Both the position numbers and the translations under genes were made by a program. The notes under the pieces were generated by a model, which was not told the DNA's origin, did not search any database, and saw only the letters and a list, made by a program, of their open reading frames with translations. A stretch of DNA of 41,354 nucleotides from Pseudomonadota bacterium (GTDB lineage: Bacteria; Pseudomonadota; Gammaproteobacteria; Steroidobacterales; Steroidobacteraceae), in contig JAFAGC010000083.1 of assembly GCA_023423065.1 (NCBI GenBank), positions 1 to 41,354 on the forward strand. The letters are read 5' to 3'. Of the stretch, positions 22,630-31,070 are shown piece by piece; position 1 is the stretch's first letter; every line of letters begins with the position of its first letter.

Positions 22630-25600
22630 TCAATTCGCTTCCTGACTCGCCCGTGCCCCCGTTGGCGCCGCGCCACGAGGCTCGCGTTTGCCCAGCAATC
22701 CATCGATGAGGCGCGACATGTACTCCGGCGAGCGGGTATTGCGGGCGATCAGCAGGTACAGCGACGGCACGACGTACAAGGTCATGCCGAGCGAGACGAG
22801 GGTGCCGAAGAACACGGTGGCGCCGATCGACTCGCGGCTCTCCGCGCCCGCGCCGTGCGCCAGCATGAGCGGCACGGCGCCGAAGGCCGTGCACAGGCTG
22901 GTCATGAGCACTGGACGCAGGCGCGTGGCGGACGACTGGATGACCGCTTCGACGAACTCCACGCCACGGTCGCGCAGCTGGTTCGCGAACTCGACGATCA
23001 GGATGCCGTTCTTGCAGGCGATGCCGATCAGCATGATGCAGCCGATCTGGCTGAAGATGTTGATGGTCGAGTTGAACAGGAACAGGCCGACGAGCGCGCC
23101 CGTGAGCGCGAGCGGCACGGTCACGAGAATGACGATCGGGTGGATGAAGCTCTCGAACTGCGCCGCGAGCACCAGGTACACGACCAGCAGCGCGAAGGCG
23201 AAGGTGATCCACAGCTGGTCGCCCGACTTCTTCAACTGGTAGGTCTCGCCGTTGAAGATGATCTGCGCGGCCGGGGCCTCCTCACGGATTACCTGCTCCA
23301 TGTACGCGACGGCCTCGCCCAGCGTGTATCCGGGCGCGAGCGAGCCGGCGAGCTCGATGGCGCGCATGCGGTCGGTGCGCCGCAACTCCGTCGGTCCGGC
23401 CCGTTCCTCGATGCGCACCAGCGCCGAGAGGGGTATCAGGTCCTCGCTCTTGTCCGAGCGCACGTAGAGATTGTCGAGGTCGCCGACCGAGGCACGCTGC
23501 TCGGTGCGCGCCTGCAACAACACGTCGTACTCCTCGCCCGCCCGCTCGAAGGTCGTGACGATGCGCGATCCCAGCATGGTTTCGAGCGTGCGGCCCACGG
23601 TCTGCAGCGAAACGCCGAGGTCGGCCGCCTTGTTGCGGTCGATCTGCACGATGACGCGCGGCTGGCGTTCGAGGTAGTCGGATTCGAGATTGAGGATGCG
23701 CGGATTCTCGACCGCGACGCGCTGCATGATCTTGTCGCGCCACTTCACGATTTCCTCGTAATCGCCGCCGCCGAGCGCGATGGCCAGCGGACGCGTGCTG
23801 TTGCGCGTGAGCGGCGAGCCGCCCTGGTTGACGTTCACGCGCGCGCCGGAAATGTCCTGCGTACGCCGGCGCAGCCGCTCGACGATGTCGGCGGCGCTTT
23901 CCTCGCGCACGTCCCAGAGATTCAACGGCATGAAAACGATGCCCGTATTCGAATCCGCGTTGCGGCCGAAGCCGCCGCTGCGCGCGTTCACGCGCCGGGC
24001 ATTGCCGCGCTCCACCTCGTCCATCGCGACGGCCTCGACCTGGCGCAGCTGCCGATCGAGGTAATGAATGCTCGAGCCTTCGGGCGCGGTGATGAAGATG
24101 CGCACGAACGCGCGGTCTTCGATCGGCGCGAGCTCGCTCGGGATGCGCAGTCCCGAGAATGGCCAGCCGACGACCAGCAGCATGAGCAGCAGGCCGAACA
24201 GGCCCATCGCGCCACCGACGATGTACAGCGGGCCGCGGCCGGCGAGCGCCCGGCGCAGCGCGGCGGCGTACTTGTCGTCGAGATCGTGGAACACGCGGTC
24301 GACGCCGCCCGCCATGCGCGACTTGGGCATGCCGTTCGCGAACAGCCTGGCCGTCATCATGGGCGTGAGGCTCAGCGCCACGAAGGCCGAGAACCCGACG
24401 GCCGCGGCGACGGTCACGCCGAATTCACCGAACAGCCGGCCGGTATCGCCGGTCATGAAGGACACGGGCACGAACACGGCCATGAGCACGAGCGTCGTCG
24501 CGATCACGGCGAAACCGATCTCGCGAGCGCCGTTGATCGACGCGAGCGCCGCCGGCTCGCCGCCCTCGATGCGCCGCACGATGTTCTCGAGCACCACGAT
24601 CGCGTCGTCGACCACGAGACCGATCGCGAGCACCGCGCCCAGCATCGTGAGCGTGTTGATCGAATAGTCGAGCATCAGCATGACGATGCCCGCGGCCACG
24701 ATGGAGACCGGGATCGTGACGGCGGGAATCAGCGTGGCGCGGAACGTGCCGAGGAACAGGAAGATGACGATCAGCACCAGGATCAGCGTCTCGGACAGCG
24801 CGAACACCACGTTCTTGAGCGACGCCGCGATGTACACGCCGTTGTCGATGTTGATCTCGGCCGTCATGTCGGGCGGGAGCGTGGGCTGGATCTCCGCGAG
24901 CCGTTCCTTCACGAGTCGGGATGTCAGCAGCACGTTGGCCTTCGACTGCGGGATGATGGCCATCGACAGACCCACCGCGCCGTTCGAGCGCGCGATGCTG
25001 CGGTCGTCGTCGGAGGCCAGGCGCACTTCCGCGACTTCGCCCAGGCGCACGAGGTAGCCATCGGGTCCGCGGCCGACGACGAGATTCTGGAAATCCTGCT
25101 CGGTCCTGAGGTTCGTATCGGTGCGCAGCGAGAACTCGCGCTCCTGCGATTCGAGTCGCCCGGCGGGTAGTTCGACGTTCTCGCGCAGCAGCGCCGACTC
25201 GACGTCCGCGACGGTGAGCTGGCGCGCGGCGAGATTCTCGCGCGACAGCCACACGCGCATCGAGTAGCGGCGTGCGCCGTTCAAACGCACGCTGGCCACG
25301 CCGTCGAGCGTCGCGAACTGGTCGACGAGATAACGTTCCATGTAGTCCGTTATCTCGAGCATGTTGCGCTGGGTGCTCGCGACGTTGATCCAGACGATCG
25401 CGTCGGCGCCGCTATCCACCTTGGTGATCTGCGACGGATCGGCCTCGAGCGGCAGGCGCTGCGCGACGCGCGACAGGCGCTCGCGCACGTCGTTGGCCGC
25501 GCTGTCGAGATCCCGCTCGAGCGTGAACTCGACGTTGATGGTCGAACGTTCGTCGCGGCTCGAGGAATTGAGGCGCTCCACGCCCTCGATGCCGGAGATC

Positions 25601-25809
25601 TCGTTCTCGATGATCTGCGTGATGCGCGACTCGACCACGTCCGAGGACGCGCCGCGATAACGCGTCTCGACGTTGACCACCGGCCGGTCGACGTCTGGGA
25701 ACTCGCGCAGCGACAGGCGCGAGACCGCGCCCACGCCGAGGATGAACAGCAGCAGCGACATCACCGTGGCGAACACGGGACGACGCACCGACAGTTCGGA
25801 GATCATCAT
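22630..25809 (-). CDS. RND efflux transporter, inner-membrane permease (HAE1/AcrB-like)
   Basis: This 1059-residue proton-driven multidrug permease has the N-terminal signature MMISELSVRRPVFATVMSLLLF and the proton-relay aspartates in GLVVDDAIVVLENI near residue 400. The FGTLVSLGMTLYVVPSLYLL C-terminal helices are also present. Two large periplasmic loops and the duplicated RND topology are evident. It would pump substrates together with the adaptor encoded just upstream. No TolC-type outer-membrane factor is in the window, so one must come from elsewhere. Its start overlaps the adaptor's stop (ATGA). Substrates cannot be predicted. Confidence 0.96.
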   Translation of the reverse strand: MMISELSVRRPVFATVMSLLLFILGVGAVSRLSLREFPDVDRPVVNVETRYRGASSDVVESRITQIIENEISGIEGVERLNSSSRDERSTINVEFTLERDLDSAANDVRERLSRVAQRLPLEADPSQITKVDSGADAIVWINVASTQRNMLEITDYMERYLVDQFATLDGVASVRLNGARRYSMRVWLSRENLAARQLTVADVESALLRENVELPAGRLESQEREFSLRTDTNLRTEQDFQNLVVGRGPDGYLVRLGEVAEVRLASDDDRSIARSNGAVGLSMAIIPQSKANVLLTSRLVKERLAEIQPTLPPDMTAEINIDNGVYIAASLKNVVFALSETLILVLIVIFLFLGTFRATLIPAVTIPVSIVAAGIVMLMLDYSINTLTMLGAVLAIGLVVDDAIVVLENIVRRIEGGEPAALASINGAREIGFAVIATTLVLMAVFVPVSFMTGDTGRLFGEFGVTVAAAVGFSAFVALSLTPMMTARLFANGMPKSRMAGGVDRVFHDLDDKYAAALRRALAGRGPLYIVGGAMGLFGLLLMLLVVGWPFSGLRIPSELAPIEDRAFVRIFITAPEGSSIHYLDRQLRQVEAVAMDEVERGNARRVNARSGGFGRNADSNTGIVFMPLNLWDVREESAADIVERLRRRTQDISGARVNVNQGGSPLTRNSTRPLAIALGGGDYEEIVKWRDKIMQRVAVENPRILNLESDYLERQPRVIVQIDRNKAADLGVSLQTVGRTLETMLGSRIVTTFERAGEEYDVLLQARTEQRASVGDLDNLYVRSDKSEDLIPLSALVRIEERAGPTELRRTDRMRAIELAGSLAPGYTLGEAVAYMEQVIREEAPAAQIIFNGETYQLKKSGDQLWITFAFALLVVYLVLAAQFESFIHPIVILVTVPLALTGALVGLFLFNSTINIFSQIGCIMLIGIACKNGILIVEFANQLRDRGVEFVEAVIQSSATRLRPVLMTSLCTAFGAVPLMLAHGAGAESRESIGATVFFGTLVSLGMTLYVVPSLYLLIARNTRSPEYMSRLIDGLLGKREPRGAAPTGARASQEAN

Positions 25810-26957
25810 TGACGGATGCTCGACGGTTGCGTGCTCGCCTCATGCGAGGCGGCGTCGAGTTGTTCCGTCGGCCGGTCGCTGGTGCGCTGCGCGACACGCA
25901 CGGTCGCGCCGTCGCGCACCTTCTGCGTGCCTTCGACGATCACCTGCTCGCCGGCATTCAATCCGCCGACGATCTCGACGCTGCCGGGACGGCGCGAGCC
26001 GATGCGCACTTCGCGGCGCTCGACCTTGTCGTCGTTGACCACGAATACGTACTGACGCTCGGCCTCGGGCGAGAGCGCTTCCTCGGGAATGACCAGCGCG
26101 TCGCGCTCGTCGTTGGCGAGGACGACGTTGAGGAACATGCCGGGCCGCAGCGCGCCATCGTCGTTGGCGAGCAGCGCGCGAACCGTCACCGAGCGCGTGG
26201 CCATGTCGACGCGCGAATCGATGCTCGCGACCTTGCCGGTGAACGTGCGCCCCGGGAACGCGGGCGCGGAGGCGCGCACCGCGAGCCCCTCGCGCAGCGC
26301 GGCGACGAAATTCTCGGGCACGGCGAAGTCGAGCTTGATCACGCTCGTGTCGTCGAGCGTCGTGATGACCGAACCCGGGCTGATCAAACTACCGACGCTC
26401 ACGCGGCGCAGGCCGACGCGCCCGGAAAACGGCGCGCGGATCACGGTGTCCTCGAGCCGCGCGTTGGCCGCGGCGAGGCGCGCGCGATCGGCATTGAGCT
26501 TCGCTTCGAGCTGATCGAACTGCGCCTTCGACAACACCTGCGTGTTGAGCAACTCGCGGCTGCGGTTGTACTGCGCCTGGCTGTCGGTGAGCGCGGCCTC
26601 GGCTTCGGCGACATCCGCGCGCACCTGCGCGTCGTCGAGCTGCACCAGCACCTGTCCGCGCTTCACGCGTTCGCCGTCGCGGAACATCACGGCGGAAACG
26701 ATGTTCGAGGTCTTAGAAGTGACGTCGACGGATTCGTTGGCGCGCGCGTTGCCGAGCGCCTCGAGCTTCTGCGACACGCGTTCGGAACGCACCGGCGCGG
26801 TCGACACGAAAGTGGGCGCGGCGTTACGCGGACCCGCGGCCGGACCGGACGCAGTGCCCGCGGTCGGCCGATGCTGCGTGGCGTAGATCGCCCATCCGGC
26901 GCAAACGACGGCTACGGCAATGCTGATCGGGGTAGCGAGGCTGCGCTTGTCTGACAT
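25806..26957 (-). CDS. RND efflux periplasmic adaptor (HlyD/MFP family)
   Basis: This 383-residue membrane-fusion protein has one N-terminal hydrophobic segment (LATPISIAVAVVCAGWAIYA) that may be a signal anchor. Next come barrel-sandwich halves (VDVTSKTSNIVSAVMFRDGERVKRGQVLVQLDD and VIRAPFSGRVGLRRVSVGSLI), a helical hairpin between them, and the C-terminal VIPEEALSPEAERQYVFVVNDDKVERREV domain. It bridges the RND pump and an outer-membrane channel. I chose ATG 26957; a longer in-frame GTG at 27002 lies inside the operator-like inverted repeat and is unlikely. It is the first gene of the operon. The C-terminal tail is long, Gln/Ser/Thr-rich and probably disordered. Confidence 0.94.
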   Translation of the reverse strand: MSDKRSLATPISIAVAVVCAGWAIYATQHRPTAGTASGPAAGPRNAAPTFVSTAPVRSERVSQKLEALGNARANESVDVTSKTSNIVSAVMFRDGERVKRGQVLVQLDDAQVRADVAEAEAALTDSQAQYNRSRELLNTQVLSKAQFDQLEAKLNADRARLAAANARLEDTVIRAPFSGRVGLRRVSVGSLISPGSVITTLDDTSVIKLDFAVPENFVAALREGLAVRASAPAFPGRTFTGKVASIDSRVDMATRSVTVRALLANDDGALRPGMFLNVVLANDERDALVIPEEALSPEAERQYVFVVNDDKVERREVRIGSRRPGSVEIVGGLNAGEQVIVEGTQKVRDGATVRVAQRTSDRPTEQLDAASHEASTQPSSIRQ

Positions 26958-26979
26958 CGTGTCGTCGGCTTCCGGATTC

Positions 26980-27009
26980 GTTAACGGTGGCGAGTATGGC
27001 ACCGCTAAC
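26980..27009 (-). promoter_or_regulatory. Operator-like inverted repeat around the efflux-operon promoter
   Basis: GTTAACGGTG (26980-26989) and CACCGCTAAC (27000-27009) are inverted copies with nine of ten positions matching, separated by ten bases. A minus-strand -10 candidate CATACT (26993-26998) lies exactly in the spacer. That is the usual geometry of a dimeric repressor site such as those of TetR or MarR proteins. No such regulator is adjacent. Confidence 0.55.
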
Positions 27010-27043
27010 AGGCCGACACATAAGGATAATCAAAACGTTATGA

Positions 27044-27889
27044 CTACCCGACGCGCCTTTCTTCCCAGCGGCGAATCATCTGTTTGCGGGCGGTTCCCCA
27101 ACGGTAACCGCCGAGCTGTCCACCCGCGCGCAGAACGCGATGGCAGGGAATCACCCAAGCAATCGGATTCGCGCCCACCGCGTTTCCCACGGCACGCGCG
27201 CTGTCCGGACAACCGAGCTTCCTCGCCAAGGCGCTGTATGTGACCGTCGAACCGGGATCCAGTTCGAGCAGTGCTCGCCAGACCTGCACCTGGAAGTTTG
27301 TCCCGCACACCGCCAGCGGCAGCGTTGCGGGTTTGTTACCCCAGATGGCGGATACCCGCTCCACCGCGCGGTTTTCGTCGCGGACGAATTCCGCCCGCGG
27401 CCACAAGACGCGCAACTCTTCGAGTTCCGTGTGCTCGCGGCCATCGATGAACGAAAGGCGCGTGAGGCCGCGCGCCGTCTCCGCGAGAAACGCCGCACCG
27501 AACGGCGTGTTCGCCACGCCGTAGCGGAACTCCACGCCCGCGCCGCGCGCGCGGATCTCGCCGGGTGTCATCGCCTCGAGCGTGACTGTCAGATCGTGCA
27601 ACCGTCCGCCGCCGGAAAGTCCTACGGCGTGCGCCGCGTCGAGCACCGAGGCCTCGCTGTTCAACGCGCGGCCGGCGGCGCGGCTCGTCACCTCGGCGAG
27701 GTATTGCCTGGGAGTCAGGCCGGTCCAGCGGCGAAAGAGACGATTGAAATGAAAATCCGACAGACCGACGTGCCGCGCGATGTCGGCGAGCCGCGGCTGG
27801 CGCTCGAATTCGCGCTCGATGAATTCGATCGCGCGAGTCATGCGCGCGAACTCCCGGCTGTCGATGAAGGCTTCGGCTGTCGTGTCCAT
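27044..27889 (-). CDS. Ada-type AraC regulator / O6-methylguanine-DNA methyltransferase
   Basis: This 281-residue protein joins an AraC-type DNA-binding domain (LADIARHVGLSDFHFNRLFRRWTGLTPRQYL, residues about 34-63, plus a second helix-turn-helix) to a methylguanine-DNA methyltransferase domain. The acceptor Cys lies in IPCHRVLRAGGQLGGYRWG. It lacks the N-terminal zinc/phosphotriester domain of E. coli Ada, so it resembles the shorter Ada-like proteins that sense or repair alkylation by another route. I chose ATG 27889 over ATG 27898 because CACAAT lies seven bases before it. It precedes the efflux operon on the same strand with an 86-bp gap, so cotranscription is possible, but the efflux genes have their own promoter-like site. 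Confidence 0.92.
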   Translation of the reverse strand: MDTTAEAFIDSREFARMTRAIEFIEREFERQPRLADIARHVGLSDFHFNRLFRRWTGLTPRQYLAEVTSRAAGRALNSEASVLDAAHAVGLSGGGRLHDLTVTLEAMTPGEIRARGAGVEFRYGVANTPFGAAFLAETARGLTRLSFIDGREHTELEELRVLWPRAEFVRDENRAVERVSAIWGNKPATLPLAVCGTNFQVQVWRALLELDPGSTVTYSALARKLGCPDSARAVGNAVGANPIAWVIPCHRVLRAGGQLGGYRWGTARKQMIRRWEERRVG

Positions 27890-27896
27890 GGGCCGC

Positions 27897-27902
27897 ATTG
27901 TG
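27897..27902 (-). promoter_or_regulatory. -10-like element next to the Ada-type gene start
   Basis: CACAAT (four of six) on the minus strand lies seven bases before ATG 27889 and overlaps the alternative ATG at 27898. It favours the shorter start. Confidence 0.35.
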
Positions 27903-27938
27903 CGCAGGAGCCGAGTCCGTTTCGACCCGATTCTTGCG

Positions 27939-29099
27939 TCAGCCGTCGGACCCCGAGAGCCCGAAGGCGCGGATCAGGAGCTTCGGCACCTCGGGAGTGC
28001 TCAGGCCGCCTTCTCCCGCGATGTCGAGGATGACGAGGTCCTGTTGCGGGGCCACCCACAGCGCACTGCCGTCCGCGTCTGCGGCGCGCAGGAACTGCGC
28101 ACCGCCGAACTCGATGCGCGTCAGCTGCATGCCGACCCGCGGGTCGACGCGCGACGGCGCCGACATCGTCGCCGCCCAGCCTTCGGGCAGCACTCGCACA
28201 TCGCCGACCGTGCCGTCGTTCGCGAGCAGGCTCGCGATGCGCAGCATGTCGCGCGGCGCGGCGAGCCAGCAGCAGTGAGCGGCCGGCATGCCCGCGCGCC
28301 GGTCGAGTTGCAGGCGCGCGATGCCCGCTCCCGCGGGACGCCAGACGCGCTCGTCGAGAAACTGTTCGTAGGGAATTCCGGTGGCGCGTTCGACGATGAC
28401 GGCGATGAGCTGCGCGTTGACCGGCGATACGTTGTGGAATCCGCCGGGCTCGTGGTCGAGCCTGAAACCGAGCGCGGTGGATTCGAGGTCGTTGCCCAGG
28501 ATCAGCCGCACGCCGCGGCTGGTCGCGAAGCGCAGCAGGCGCGCGGGATCTTTCCAGGCGGATTCGTCGAGCAGGGCGCGCGCATCCTCGCCGCCCGACT
28601 CCAGTCCGCTGGTGTCTTCGAGCAGCTGGCGCAGGGTGATCCTGCCGCGAGCTTGTCCCTCCCACTCGCGCAGGTAGCGCTCGACCGGAGTGTCGAGCGA
28701 ATCGACGCGGCCTTCGCCGAGCGCCACGCCGGCGGCCATCGCGGCGAGCGGACGCGCGAAGAGCCCCGCGGGCATCGGCGTCGAGCCATCGTCCACGCCG
28801 AAATACCGCTCGACCTGGATACGGCCCCGGTGCATCACGAGCAATGCGCGCGAGCCCGCGTTGCGCGCGAGCTTCACGGCCTCTTCGACGACACGGCTGT
28901 CGACCGCGGCATCCAGTACCGGCTGTTCGCCCGCCTCGCGCCCGGCGACGCCGATCTCGGCCGCGGGTAGGTAGATGCCGGGCCGCGGCGGCCAATCGAA
29001 CGCGCGCCCCCAGAACGGCAGGTCGGCGGTGAAGACGCCGATGGCCAGGGACGCCAGCACGAGCGCGAAGGCCGTCAGGAATGTGAGTAAGCGACGCAT
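27939..29099 (-). CDS. Beta-lactamase/serine-hydrolase-fold protein, catalytic motifs apparently lost
   Basis: This 386-residue protein begins with a signal or anchor segment (LLTFLTAFALVLASLAIGVF) and continues with a class C beta-lactamase-like fold similar to 6-aminohexanoate-dimer hydrolases and esterases. Recognisable parts are MHRGRIQVERYF, VALGEGRVDSLDTPVERYL, ITLRQLLEDTSGLESG and QLIAVIVERATGIPYEQFL. The SxxK nucleophile motif should stand just before 'PLAAMAAG', but the sequence there is LFAR (113-116), so Ser is Leu and Lys is Arg. The Y-x-S/N motif reads V-S-P where a Tyr is expected (residue 224). It is therefore probably non-catalytic, perhaps a binding protein. The alignment is by eye. 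It is divergent from glgA. Confidence 0.85.
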   Translation of the reverse strand: MRRLLTFLTAFALVLASLAIGVFTADLPFWGRAFDWPPRPGIYLPAAEIGVAGREAGEQPVLDAAVDSRVVEEAVKLARNAGSRALLVMHRGRIQVERYFGVDDGSTPMPAGLFARPLAAMAAGVALGEGRVDSLDTPVERYLREWEGQARGRITLRQLLEDTSGLESGGEDARALLDESAWKDPARLLRFATSRGVRLILGNDLESTALGFRLDHEPGGFHNVSPVNAQLIAVIVERATGIPYEQFLDERVWRPAGAGIARLQLDRRAGMPAAHCCWLAAPRDMLRIASLLANDGTVGDVRVLPEGWAATMSAPSRVDPRVGMQLTRIEFGGAQFLRAADADGSALWVAPQQDLVILDIAGEGGLSTPEVPKLLIRAFGLSGSDG

Positions 29100-29144
29100 G
29101 GAATTTCGAGACCCGGTGCAATGCTACCAGTCGTGCCCGGCGGC

Positions 29145-29150
29145 TAGAAT
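29145..29150 (+). promoter_or_regulatory. -10-like element next to the glgA start codon
   Basis: TAGAAT (five of six) lies nine bases before the GTG start of glgA. No Shine-Dalgarno is present in the gap. Confidence 0.5.
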
Positions 29151-29159
29151 GCCGGTCCC

Positions 29160-30668
29160 GTGAAACTATCGATCTGCGCCATCGCTTCCGAGGTCGTGCC
29201 GCTCGCCAAGAGCGGCGGACTGGCCGACGTCGCCTATGCCCTCACGCGGCAGTTGAGCGCGCTCGGGCACGATGTGCGCCTTTTCATGCCGTTCTACGCG
29301 CAGGTGAAACGCACCGGCCTCGAGGTGGCGCGCGTCGAGTCGCTGCAGGGGCTGAGGATCGTCACCGGCCGGCACGAATACCGCGTCGACGTCTGGCGCG
29401 CGCGGCTGCCCGCCTCCGCCACGCCCGTTTACCTGATCGAGTCCGACGCGCTGTATGCGCGCCCGACGCTCTACACCAGCGATCCGGACGAACATCGCCG
29501 CTTCCTGGTGCTCACGCGCGCCGCGCTCGAGTGCTGCCGGCGCATGAATTTCCAGCCGCACATCGTGCACTCGCATGACTGGCACACGGCGTTCGCGCCG
29601 CTGTGGCTGCGCTCGAACTACCGGCACGATCCGCTGTTCGCCGGCACCAGGTCGGTGATGACCATCCACAACATCGGCTACCAGGGCGCATTCCCGGCGG
29701 CCGACGCCGCCGATCTCGATCTCGGCCAGGATGCCTATCTACTGCACCAGGACGACCTGAAGGCCGGGACGATCAACGCGCTCAAACACGGCATCCTGCA
29801 CGCCGACGCCGTGACCACCGTGAGCCCCACCTATGCGCGCGAGATCACCACGCCGCGGTACGGCATGGGAATGGAAGCGGCATTGGCGGCGCGCGGCAGC
29901 GCGGTGCACGGCATCCTCAACGGAGTCGACTACGACGAGTGGGATCCGCGCATCGACCGTCACCTGCCGATCCATTTCGGGCCGCGCGACGTGGCGCGCA
30001 AGGCGGAACTCAAGCGCAATTTCCTGCTGCGGCAGAACCTGAAGCCCACCAGCGGACGCGTGCCGCTGTTCGGGATCGTGAGCCGCCTCGCCGTGCAGAA
30101 GGGATTCGACCTGCTGACCGACACGCTGCCGAAGCTGCTGCAGACGCACGACGTGCGGCTCGCGGTGGTGGGCACGGGCGAACCGCGATACGAGAAGTTC
30201 TTCGCGGGCCTCGCGGAACAGTACAAGGGCCGCGCGTGGTTCTTCGGCGGCTACGACGACTCGCTCGCGCACTGGATAGAAGGCGCGAGCGACGTCTTCC
30301 TGATGCCCTCGCAATACGAGCCCTGCGGCCTGAACCAGATGTATTCGCTGCGCTACGGCACGATCCCGATCGTGCGGCGTACGGGCGGCCTCGCGGATTC
30401 CGTCACGCACTTCGATCCGGCGACCGGCCAGGGCACGGGCATCGTATTCAATGACTTCGACTCGGGCGCGATGAACTGGGCGCTCGAAACCGCGATGACG
30501 TGGTACGCCGACCCGGCGCTGTGGGAAAAGATCGTGCAGAACGCGATGCGCTGCGATTTCTCGTGGGCCACGCAGACCAACGAGTACCTGAAACTCTTCG
30601 CCGAACTACTTCAGCTTGACGCTGCCGCGCTCGTCGAAGGGGATGCGGCGCAGAAAGCCGCTCGCTAA
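29160..30668 (+). CDS. glgA: Glycogen synthase
   Basis: This 502-residue GT5 enzyme (EC 2.4.1.21) adds glucose from ADP-glucose to the growing alpha-1,4-glucan. The ADP-glucose-binding KSGGLADV motif is at residues 15-22, followed by HIVHSHDWHTA, HNIGYQG, the FGIVSRLAVQKGFDLL segment and SQYEPCGLNQMYSLRYGTIPIVRRTGGL near the active site. GTG at 29160 is the natural start, directly before the conserved N-terminus. The last 63 bp overlap the convergent LEA14-like gene. The final residues (LVEGDAAQKAAR) look like a tail beyond the usual GlgA end. glgC lies downstream but on the other strand, so the two are not in one operon. Confidence 0.96.
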   Translation: MKLSICAIASEVVPLAKSGGLADVAYALTRQLSALGHDVRLFMPFYAQVKRTGLEVARVESLQGLRIVTGRHEYRVDVWRARLPASATPVYLIESDALYARPTLYTSDPDEHRRFLVLTRAALECCRRMNFQPHIVHSHDWHTAFAPLWLRSNYRHDPLFAGTRSVMTIHNIGYQGAFPAADAADLDLGQDAYLLHQDDLKAGTINALKHGILHADAVTTVSPTYAREITTPRYGMGMEAALAARGSAVHGILNGVDYDEWDPRIDRHLPIHFGPRDVARKAELKRNFLLRQNLKPTSGRVPLFGIVSRLAVQKGFDLLTDTLPKLLQTHDVRLAVVGTGEPRYEKFFAGLAEQYKGRAWFFGGYDDSLAHWIEGASDVFLMPSQYEPCGLNQMYSLRYGTIPIVRRTGGLADSVTHFDPATGQGTGIVFNDFDSGAMNWALETAMTWYADPALWEKIVQNAMRCDFSWATQTNEYLKLFAELLQLDAAALVEGDAAQKAAR

Positions 30669-31070
30669 CGACACGTCGCCCACGAGGCGGTACTCGAGCG
30701 TGTCCTCACCCTTCTTGCGCGACAGGAACTTCGACAGCGCCCCCGCGAGATTCGCTCTCACCTGGACGTCGAACTCCGCCTCGCCCAGCGCCGGCACCGT
30801 GAAAGGTGTGTTCGACTCGCCCTGGGCGAGCTGCGCCTGGTCGACCTCGATGCGGTAGGTGATGCCCTTGATGGGCAGCGCGCGATCGTTCGGGTTCTGG
30901 ACCTTCATGCGCACCAGCAGGCGCTGCTCGAACAGGTCGGCGCTCTGCAGCTTCATCGAGACCACCGAGAGATCCGGCGCCTGCAGGTTGGCGACGGACG
31001 CGCAGCCGGCGCACAGCGCGAGAGCCAGCGCGGCGCACGCGAGCCGCCAGTGTCGGAAGCGATCAGGCAT
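30606..31070 (-). CDS. LEA14/WHy-domain lipoprotein
   Basis: This 154-residue protein has a lipoprotein signal sequence (LACAALALALCAGCAS) with the lipobox CAGC. A single WHy/LEA14-type domain follows: VSMKLQSADLFEQRLLVRMKVQNPNDRALPIKGITYRIEVD, then EFDVQVRANLAGAL. Bacterial homologues are periplasmic proteins linked to dehydration and stress responses. The 'NPNxxxLPIKGI' pattern is the family signature. Its ATG overlaps the glgC stop, so it is cotranscribed with glgC. The 3' end overlaps glgA by 63 bp on the opposite strand. A link between glycogen synthesis and desiccation stress is suggestive only. Confidence 0.9.
   Translation of the reverse strand: MPDRFRHWRLACAALALALCAGCASVANLQAPDLSVVSMKLQSADLFEQRLLVRMKVQNPNDRALPIKGITYRIEVDQAQLAQGESNTPFTVPALGEAEFDVQVRANLAGALSKFLSRKKGEDTLEYRLVGDVSLASGFLRRIPFDERGSVKLK

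Noticed and set aside
22522..25170. 882-residue plus-strand open frame
   Set aside because: Antisense shadow of the RND permease; composition dominated by Arg, His, Asp and Glu with no domain signal.
27025..27030. Plus-strand GATAAT -10-like hexamer
   Set aside because: No plus-strand gene starts downstream; the neighbouring genes are on the minus strand.
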